Below are positions 12,357 through 16,655 of a stretch of DNA of 16,655 bases, piece by piece. The stretch is from NCBI GenBank assembly GCA_021850555.1, contig JAJZLX010000139.1:1-16655 (forward strand), given 5' to 3'. The first letter of the stretch is position 1. Each line of letters begins with the position of its first letter. This DNA is from Pseudomonadota bacterium (GTDB lineage: Bacteria > Pseudomonadota > Gammaproteobacteria > Steroidobacterales > Steroidobacteraceae). Made by a program: the position numbers and the translations under genes. The notes below the pieces were generated by a model. The model was not told the DNA's origin. It ran no database searches and saw nothing but the letters and a program-made list of their open reading frames with translations.

Positions 12357-13076
12357 TCAAGGCCAGTGCTGGATCTTCGTCTCCGCACTGGCCTTTAGTT
12401 TTTCCCAGGCCGCGAACGCCTGCTGCTCGTGCCAGACGGGGCGCACAGAGGCGGGGTTCATCCGGCTGTAGCGTCCCGCCAGAAACACCAACACATCCGC
12501 GAGCTGCAGGAAGCGGCTGTGGTGCGAGTGCGTGAAATACACCGTATCGAGCAGCCGACCGAGCGCTCGGCCGTGATACATCGGCGTCTTGCCCATCGCC
12601 TTGTACGAGGAAAAATCGACGATCGAGCGGGTGATCTCATCCGCCTCGTGATCCCCAAACACGACGCCGAGATCGTCGACGGCATCGAGGTAATCGCAGG
12701 CCCGCTCGAGCAGCAGCATCAACCCGAGACGGTATTCCGGCGTCGGGTATTTGTACTTCGTGCGGTGGGCGTTCACATCGATTGAGATCAGCCGCACCGG
12801 CAAGTGATTATCGACGACAAAGCCCACCAGCTGCTGCAGGAGGGCGATGCGCTCGGCGAGCTTGCGGCCCTTGAAGTCGCCCTTGCCGTGAAAGATGTTC
12901 TTGCCATGGAGCTCGCTGTCTTGGGCGAGGTGCATCTTGCCGAGCACATTGAACTGGATCTGCTGCAGAGTCTTGTCGCACTCGATGGCTTTCGGCTCCG
13001 GGATCAGCACCCCACCGATCCAGAAGTAGGGGTTCGCCTCCTCGTATTTGTTCTCGTCGAAGTAGACCAGGTGCAT
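12357..13076 (-). CDS. DUF3800 domain protein
   Basis: The protein has 239 residues, the usual DUF3800 length. It begins MHLVYFDENKYEEANPYFWI, the YfDEsG--- strand of the family, with candidate metal-binding acids Asp7 and Glu8. It continues through LGVVFGDHEADEITRSIVDF and ends with SRFLQLADVLVFLAGRYSR, the LQlADlva--- block. DUF3800 proteins have an RNase H-like fold, are thought to be nucleases, and often sit beside restriction-modification or other defence genes; that fits the restriction-gene remnant nearby. It is divergent from the ribbon-helix-helix gene with 86 bp between. Its last codons form an unusually strong hairpin (12359-12395). Substrate unknown. Confidence 0.82.
   Translation of the reverse strand: MHLVYFDENKYEEANPYFWIGGVLIPEPKAIECDKTLQQIQFNVLGKMHLAQDSELHGKNIFHGKGDFKGRKLAERIALLQQLVGFVVDNHLPVRLISIDVNAHRTKYKYPTPEYRLGLMLLLERACDYLDAVDDLGVVFGDHEADEITRSIVDFSSYKAMGKTPMYHGRALGRLLDTVYFTHSHHSRFLQLADVLVFLAGRYSRMNPASVRPVWHEQQAFAAWEKLKASAETKIQHWP
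12359..12403 (+). terminator. Intrinsic terminator on the plus strand, inside the DUF3800 3' end
   Basis: AAGGCCAGTGC (12359-12369) and GCACTGGCCTT (12385-12395) pair perfectly over 11 bp around a 15-nt loop. On the plus strand the stem is followed by TAGTTTTT, so it would stop transcription coming from the left, antisense to DUF3800. On the minus strand the A-tract precedes the stem but no U-run follows. Confidence 0.55.
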
Positions 13077-13123
13077 GAGTGCGGTCCGCGGTGCGCGCGA
13101 GCTCTTCGGGGACGATGCGATCT

Positions 13124-13155
13124 ATATTGCGTGCTGGACATCTTCATAGCAATAT
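13124..13155. promoter_or_regulatory. Inverted repeat in the divergent DUF3800 / RHH promoter region
   Basis: ATATTGC (13124-13130) and GCAATAT (13149-13155) are perfect inverted copies 18 bp apart, ending 8 bp before the ATG of the ribbon-helix-helix gene. The position suggests an operator for that protein, controlling itself and perhaps the divergent DUF3800 gene. AT-rich for this window. No exact promoter boxes are convincing. Confidence 0.4.
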
Positions 13156-13162
13156 CGAGCGC

Positions 13163-13492
13163 ATGGGGGAGTTTCTGAAGCGCCTGCGCCGCAAGCCGAC
13201 CGAGCCGCGCGGCTACGTGAGCTACGACGATCACATGAAGCGGCCGGGCCAGGTGCGCCCGATCACGGTGCGCCTGCCCGTGAGCACGGTCGCGAAGCTC
13301 GATGCGCTGCACGAGCAATGCCCGGGCGTGTGGGGCTCTCGGCAGGAGCTCCTGTTCGAGATGATCGAATCCTCCGTCCTGGACTGGATCGAGGCGCAAC
13401 CGCGACCCAAGGAGGCCGCCGCCGCCATCGAAGCGGCCGCGGAAAAGACACTTACCGGAGCGAGACCGGGCCGCTCGCGGCGGCGGGTGTAG
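13163..13492 (+). CDS. Ribbon-helix-helix DNA-binding protein
   Basis: The protein has 109 residues. Residues 32-75 (RPITVRLPVSTVAKLDALHE, then GSRQELLFEMIESSVLDWI) form a ribbon-helix-helix domain of the CopG/Arc type. The N-terminus is basic (LKRLRRKPTEPR) and the C-terminus is an Ala-rich, then Arg-rich, tail. The likely role is transcriptional repressor of its own region; a palindrome lies just upstream. The ATG at 13163 was taken because the upstream frame crosses that palindrome; an ATG at 13115 would add 16 residues. It precedes a restriction-gene remnant by 35 bp in the same direction, so it may once have regulated a restriction-modification operon. Confidence 0.7.
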   Translation: MGEFLKRLRRKPTEPRGYVSYDDHMKRPGQVRPITVRLPVSTVAKLDALHEQCPGVWGSRQELLFEMIESSVLDWIEAQPRPKEAAAAIEAAAEKTLTGARPGRSRRRV

Positions 13493-13527
13493 CCGTGAAC
13501 GGGCGATAGGGGAGGGCAGCGGCGCTC

Positions 13528-13858
13528 ATGGCACTTCACCCGAACTTTCCCGCCTCTCCCTACGAGGTCCTGCAGCCCGCGGAGCGCTGGTTTCCGGCCG
13601 CCGAGGAGCTGCGCGCTACCGCCTACGAGAAGCTCGTGCCGCCCCTGGTCGCACGCATCCGCGAGGAAGTGGCGGTCTGGCGCGAGAGCGGTTATCAGGG
13701 CGCCTCCAGCACCTCGCGTGCATTGCTCGAGTGGTGGTTCAAGACCGAGCACCTCCTCGAGCAGGCCGACGGCACGCAGAGCGAATTCCGCTACTACCAA
13801 GGTGATCGACATTTTCGGGAATGACACGATGACGCTGGTGCCGGTGAGCGTAGGGTAG
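13528..13858 (+). pseudogene. Internally deleted restriction endonuclease (DEAD/DEAH, BPTD_3080-type) gene
   Basis: The first 89 residues (HPNFPASPYEVLQPAERWFP, then TSRALLEWWFKTEHLLEQAD and GTQSEFRYY) match the N-terminus of large helicase-type restriction endonucleases annotated as BPTD_3080 family, about 900 residues long as I recall. Right after the FRYY codons the frame is lost, and from 13799 another frame reads KVIDIFGNDTMTLVPVSVG and stops at 13856-13858. That is the typical C-terminus of the same kind of Res protein. The gene thus looks like its two ends joined by a large internal deletion near 13798. A 98-residue product ending in GDRHFRE could still be made but would lack every helicase and nuclease motif. 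Confidence 0.75.
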
Positions 13859-13869
13859 GACTGATTGAC

Positions 13870-15072
13870 ATGAGTGACTCAGCATTCCTGCGGCGCGTCG
13901 TGCTGCGAAACTACAAGAGTATCGGCTACTGCGACGTAACGCTTGGACCCCTGACCTATCTCGTTGGTGTTAACGGCTCCGGCAAAAGCAATTTTCTGGA
14001 TGCCCTGCATCTCGTGCGTGATGCGCTCAGCGGCTCTCTCGATAACGCACTGAACGAACGCGGCGGGATCTCCGAGGTCCGCCGTCGTTCGAGCGGTCAC
14101 CCTACGCATTTCGGTATTCGGCTCGAATTTGTGCTGAAGACCGGACAACGCGGCCACTATGCATTCAATGTCGGCGCGCTCAAGGACAGGGGCTATGAGG
14201 TCCAGACCGAGGAATGCGCGCTTGGCGGCATCGGTAAAGGACCTTTCTTTAGGATAGAGCGTGGTCAACTGGGGGCCAGCAGCGAATCGACGTTTCCGGC
14301 TGTGACGGCGGATCGGTTGGCACTGGTCGCCGCGTCTGGTCTGGCGATTTTCCGTCCAGTGTTCGACGCACTCACGTCGATGAGCTTCTACAATCTGAAT
14401 CCGAAGCTCATGCGGGATCTCCAAAAGCCACAGGAGGGTCGTCTGCTCAAGTCGGCGGGAGAGAATGTGGCGAGTGTTATAGGACACCTCGAAAGGGTGT
14501 CCAAGGAGCAACTGGACACCGTCCAGGAATATCTGCAAACCGTCGTGCCAATGGTTCACGGCGTGCGGCGCAAGCAGGTGAGCCACATGGAAACGCTGGA
14601 ATTTCGCCAGGAAATGGCGGGGGCGAGCCATCCTTGGAATTTTCCAGCCCACAGCATGTCGGACGGTACCTTACGCGCGTTGGGAGTGCTGGTGGCGCTG
14701 TTCCAGGGCAATCGGGACTACGCGCCGACGCTGGTGGGTATCGAGGAACCGGAAACTGCGCTGCACCCGGCAGCGAGTGCGGCGCTGCGCGACGCACTGA
14801 CACGTGGCTCAACTCAAACACAGGTGATCGTCACGAGTCACAGCCCGGAGTTGGTGGACGATTGCAAGCTCGATGCCAGCCTGTTTCGTTCCGTAGTCTC
14901 CGAAGGTGGTGAGACACGCATTGCGACGCTAGACGAGGCATCGAGGGCAGCGATGCGAGACCGGCTATTCTCTGCGGGAGAATTACTGCGCTTGAACCAA
15001 CTCGCGCCGGACCGCAATGTGCTCAGGACTCAGGAGTCACAGCAGGTGGACCTGTTCGGTGATCAGCTGTGA
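13870..15072 (+). CDS. AAA/SMC-RecF-like ATPase of a predicted defence pair
   Basis: The protein has 400 residues. It starts LRRVVLRNYKSIGYCDVTLG, the opening of RecF/AAA_21-type ATPases, with Walker A GVNGSGKS (33-40). The ABC-like signature SMSDGTLRALG lies at 262-272, Walker B VGIEEPETALHP at 289-300 with catalytic Glu293, and the switch histidine in TSHSPELVD (322-330). Such ATPases act as sensors or regulators for a partner effector, as in PARIS, OLD or AbiL-type systems. The following gene, a DUF4276 Toprim-like protein, overlaps by four bases (GTGA), indicating a stoichiometric pair. All ATPase motifs are intact. It begins 11 bp after the restriction-gene remnant, whose deletion may have brought it there. 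The ATG at 13870 has AGGA upstream at 13857-13860. Confidence 0.88.
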   Translation: MSDSAFLRRVVLRNYKSIGYCDVTLGPLTYLVGVNGSGKSNFLDALHLVRDALSGSLDNALNERGGISEVRRRSSGHPTHFGIRLEFVLKTGQRGHYAFNVGALKDRGYEVQTEECALGGIGKGPFFRIERGQLGASSESTFPAVTADRLALVAASGLAIFRPVFDALTSMSFYNLNPKLMRDLQKPQEGRLLKSAGENVASVIGHLERVSKEQLDTVQEYLQTVVPMVHGVRRKQVSHMETLEFRQEMAGASHPWNFPAHSMSDGTLRALGVLVALFQGNRDYAPTLVGIEEPETALHPAASAALRDALTRGSTQTQVIVTSHSPELVDDCKLDASLFRSVVSEGGETRIATLDEASRAAMRDRLFSAGELLRLNQLAPDRNVLRTQESQQVDLFGDQL

Positions 15073-15668
15073 AGGTCGTCCCAATCGTGGAGGGAGATGG
15101 TGAGGTGCAGGCGGTGCCGATCCTGCTGCGCAGGCTGGCTCAATGGCGAACTCCCGAAAGCGTAGCTGAAGTGTCGCCGCCGATTCGGGTCCGCAAAGAC
15201 CGGTTTCTAAACCGTGACGCCGAGTTTCAGAGATACCTTCAGCTCGCGGCAGCGAAGTGCGGAGACGATGGGTGGATACTGATCCTTCTGGATGCCGACG
15301 ACGCCTGCCCGGCGGAGGTAGCGTCGCAAATTCGAGGGCGCGCGAATGCGTGCATAGCGCATCGCCCTATATCCATCGTCTTGGCAAAGCGTGAGTACGA
15401 AGCGTGGTTCATCGCCGCCGCATCCTCTCTGGACGGGAAGCGGAAATTCTCGCTCTCCGCGACCGTTGCGATTGACGCGGAGACTCCGCGGGATGCGAAA
15501 GGCTGGATCGGGGCCGGAATCGCTGGCCGCGCTTACAGCGAAATCACCGATCAGCCGGCGTTTTCTGCGCTTATGGACCTGCAGCAGGCCTTTGACGGAA
15601 GCAGGTCTTTTCGAAAGCTGTGTGCTGAATGGGATAGGCGAGCGACAAATGGGCCCAGTATCGGGTGA
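15069..15668 (+). CDS. DUF4276 family protein (Toprim-like candidate effector)
   Basis: The protein has 199 residues. It opens MKVVPIVEGDGEVQAVPILL, with Glu8 and Glu12 in the VEG-GE position of Toprim-like domains. LILLDADDACPAE (71-83) gives Asp75 and Asp77 as the DxD pair. REYEAWFIAAASSL (108-121) is the EyEaWf block typical of DUF4276. The family is regularly found next to AAA ATPases. Toprim folds bind Mg and can cut or rejoin nucleic acid, so a nuclease effector role is plausible but not shown. The start is GTG (15069-15071), overlapping the ATPase stop. It ends 6 bp before the convergent resolvase gene. Acidic residues appear intact. Confidence 0.82.
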   Translation: MKVVPIVEGDGEVQAVPILLRRLAQWRTPESVAEVSPPIRVRKDRFLNRDAEFQRYLQLAAAKCGDDGWILILLDADDACPAEVASQIRGRANACIAHRPISIVLAKREYEAWFIAAASSLDGKRKFSLSATVAIDAETPRDAKGWIGAGIAGRAYSEITDQPAFSALMDLQQAFDGSRSFRKLCAEWDRRATNGPSIG

Positions 15669-15674
15669 ATACCG

Positions 15675-16232
15675 CTACGCTGCGGGCCGCTGCAGCGCCC
15701 GATAGAGCGTCACCCGCCCGACACTGAGCAGCGCCACCACATCCTGCACCCGCTGCCCGCTCTCGATGAGCTGCCGCGCATGCGCGATCTGCGGCGCCGA
15801 GAGCTTCGGCTTCCTCCCGAACTTCACCCCGCGCCGCTGCGCGGCCTTCACGCCGGCGCGCGTGCGCTCGGTGATCAGCGAGCGCTCGAGCTCGGCGAGC
15901 ACGCCGATCATCTGCCACATGGCGCGCCCCGTCGGGGTGTCCGTGTCAATGGCCTCGGTGAGCGAGCGGAACTTCACGCCGCGCTGCTTCAAGTCATCGA
16001 GCATGTGGATGAGATCCCGCAGACTCCGACCCAACCGGTCGAGCTTCCAGACGATGAGTGTGTCGCCAGCTTCGAGCGTCTTTAGGCACTTGAGCAGGGC
16101 AGGGCGCTGCGCCGTCGCTCCCGAGATCCCCTCGTCCTTGAACACGGTCCTGCAACCGGCCTTCTTCAGGGCGGCGAGCTGCAGGGCCGGATTCTGATCC
16201 TCGGTCGAGACGCGCGCGTAGCCGTATTTCAT
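15675..16232 (-). CDS. Serine resolvase/invertase
   Basis: The protein has 185 residues, the standard length for Tn3-type resolvases. MKYGYARVSTEDQNPALQLA contains the nucleophile Ser9 with Arg7. VWKLDRLGRSLRDL (61-74) carries the conserved arginines 66 and 69. AELERSLITERTRAGVKAAQ (113-132) is the long E helix, followed by RRGVKFGRKPKL and a C-terminal helix-turn-helix (VQDVVALLSVGRVTLYRAL). It catalyses site-specific recombination at paired res sites, resolving cointegrates or plasmid dimers, or inverting DNA. The ATG at 16230-16232 is used; the longer frame lacks similarity upstream. No transposase is in the window and I cannot pick out a res site with confidence. Confidence 0.93.
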   Translation of the reverse strand: MKYGYARVSTEDQNPALQLAALKKAGCRTVFKDEGISGATAQRPALLKCLKTLEAGDTLIVWKLDRLGRSLRDLIHMLDDLKQRGVKFRSLTEAIDTDTPTGRAMWQMIGVLAELERSLITERTRAGVKAAQRRGVKFGRKPKLSAPQIAHARQLIESGQRVQDVVALLSVGRVTLYRALQRPAA

Positions 16233-16257
16233 GCGCAGTACGATGCGGAGGAGCAGG

Positions 16258-16497
16258 TCACTTCCCGCCCCGCGGTTGCCCGAACAGCTCGTGCAGCAGC
16301 CGCTCGGATTCCCGTGCACCCTCCTCGGTGAGCAGCACCGAGTGCACCTTGCTGACCGGGTCGGTGATGTAGCCCTTCTCGTACAGCCGGTTCATGACCG
16401 ACCAATCGAAACCCTTCCAGACCCGGTACCCATCGTGCCGGCCGAGGGAGAGCAGCGCCAGGACGGCCTGATCGATCTTGTCGGTGTCGAGTTCCAC
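16258..16497 (-). CDS. DUF6429 family protein
   Basis: The protein has 79 residues. VELDTDKIDQAVLALLSLGR, then VWKGFDWSVMNRLYEKGYIT and DPVSKVHSVLLTEEG, match the DUF6429 family (DtDKID-AvLALL----hdg---WKgfDWd---RLhekG-I-dPv-k--SV--TeeG). The fold is probably a small winged helix; function unknown. The GTG at 16495-16497 is preferred, with TGAGG 8 bp upstream. A longer frame from 16572 would add 25 residues encoded largely by the IS21-like terminal repeat, so it is not the native start. The gene lies 25 bp upstream of the resolvase ATG and could be cotranscribed. The family name is from memory. Confidence 0.7.
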   Translation of the reverse strand: MELDTDKIDQAVLALLSLGRHDGYRVWKGFDWSVMNRLYEKGYITDPVSKVHSVLLTEEGARESERLLHELFGQPRGGK

Positions 16498-16532
16498 GAT
16501 GGCAACCTCACGAGGGATGCTCGGCAATGCCC

Positions 16533-16655
16533 TGGCGGCCACCTCAAATTCCCCCACCCGTGGCCAGGTCAAAATCCCCCACGTGACAGCGGCGAGATGC
16601 CCGGATGATTACCCGGCGGCGGCCCGCTTGGCAACCCGCTCGGCCGCTTCCTTCA
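16533..16655 (-). mobile_element. Partial IS21-like insertion sequence end
   Basis: On the minus strand, boxes of GTGGGGGAWTTT type lie at 16546-16558 and 16571-16582, again 25 bp apart, and the tip reads GGTGGCCGCCA ending at 16533. It is the inverted counterpart of the end at 1-93 but differs at several positions (GAATTTGAGG here against GATTTTGGG there; spacer GACCTGGCCACGG here against CAAGCGGCCACA there). The element body continues right of the window. Confidence 0.6.
16609..16655 (-). CDS. C-terminal fragment of an IS-encoded protein, possibly IstB
   Basis: A minus-strand frame enters from the right edge and reads KEAAERVAKRAAAG before the TAA at 16609-16611, about 30 bp from the inner terminal box. 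In IS21-family elements istB ends close to the right terminal repeats, so this is probably its last 14 codons. Too short to confirm. Confidence 0.35.
   Translation of the reverse strand, partial: KEAAERVAKRAAAG

Noticed and set aside
13231..13827. 198-residue minus-strand open frame
   Set aside because: It lies opposite the ribbon-helix-helix gene and the restriction remnant, both of which have clear family matches.
15656..15728. Imperfect inverted repeat CAGTATCGGGTGA / TCACCCGCCCGACACTG at the DUF4276-resolvase junction as a res or transposon end
   Set aside because: The arms differ by a four-base gap and lie within the two coding ends; nothing else supports a recombination site.
1..16655. 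CRISPR array, tRNA or rRNA genes, conjugation (mating-pair) genes
   Set aside because: No regularly spaced repeats beyond the three iterons, no cloverleaf-like sequence or rRNA signature, and no VirB, VirD4 or TraG-like motif was found on either strand.

Overview
The window looks like the backbone of a small mobilizable plasmid (or an integrated remnant of one) from a GC-rich proteobacterium. The evidence is a RepA-type initiator with iterons, a ParA partition pair, and a MOBP-type mobilization region split around an intergenic candidate oriT, in the traJ-traI / traK-traL-traM order known from RP4 and pTF-FC2. No type IV secretion or coupling-protein gene is present, so it would need a helper to transfer. 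The species cannot be named from the sequence. Both edges run into terminal repeats of IS21-like insertion sequences facing inward, so the window is IS-bounded.

Layout. 1-93: an IS21-like end. 34-1573 (minus): a three-gene overlapping operon (putative DUF7673 protein, UPF0149/SEC-C protein, and a zinc-ribbon protein whose C-terminus is written by the IS end). 1927-3401 (minus): a four-gene operon of BrnT toxin, CopG-type antitoxin, a shortened BrnA-like antitoxin and a class III nucleotide cyclase-like protein. 3505-3900: SymE-like toxin, preceded by a 155-bp palindromic element. 4318-5364 (minus): Phd antitoxin, PIN-domain toxin and a small partner. 5452-9790: the mobilization region. 9999-10105: iterons and a DnaA box, then repA (10081-11091, minus) and the parA pair (11165-12074, minus).

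12357-15668 is a scarred defence-type island: a DUF3800 protein, a ribbon-helix-helix protein, a restriction-enzyme gene reduced to its two ends by internal deletion, and an intact overlapping pair of an SMC/RecF-like ATPase and a DUF4276 (Toprim-like) protein. 15675-16497 (minus) holds a serine resolvase and a DUF6429 protein, then the second IS21-like end.

How the parts fit: Rep, iterons and ParA maintain the replicon; three toxin-type loci probably stabilise it; the relaxosome mobilizes it; the resolvase may resolve multimers or come from a lost transposon. The best candidates for undescribed biology are the cyclase-like protein embedded in a BrnT toxin-antitoxin operon and the ATPase-DUF4276 pair next to the ruined restriction gene. 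The cyclase, ATPase and DUF4276 genes look less GC-rich by eye than the plasmid backbone, in keeping with separate acquisition.
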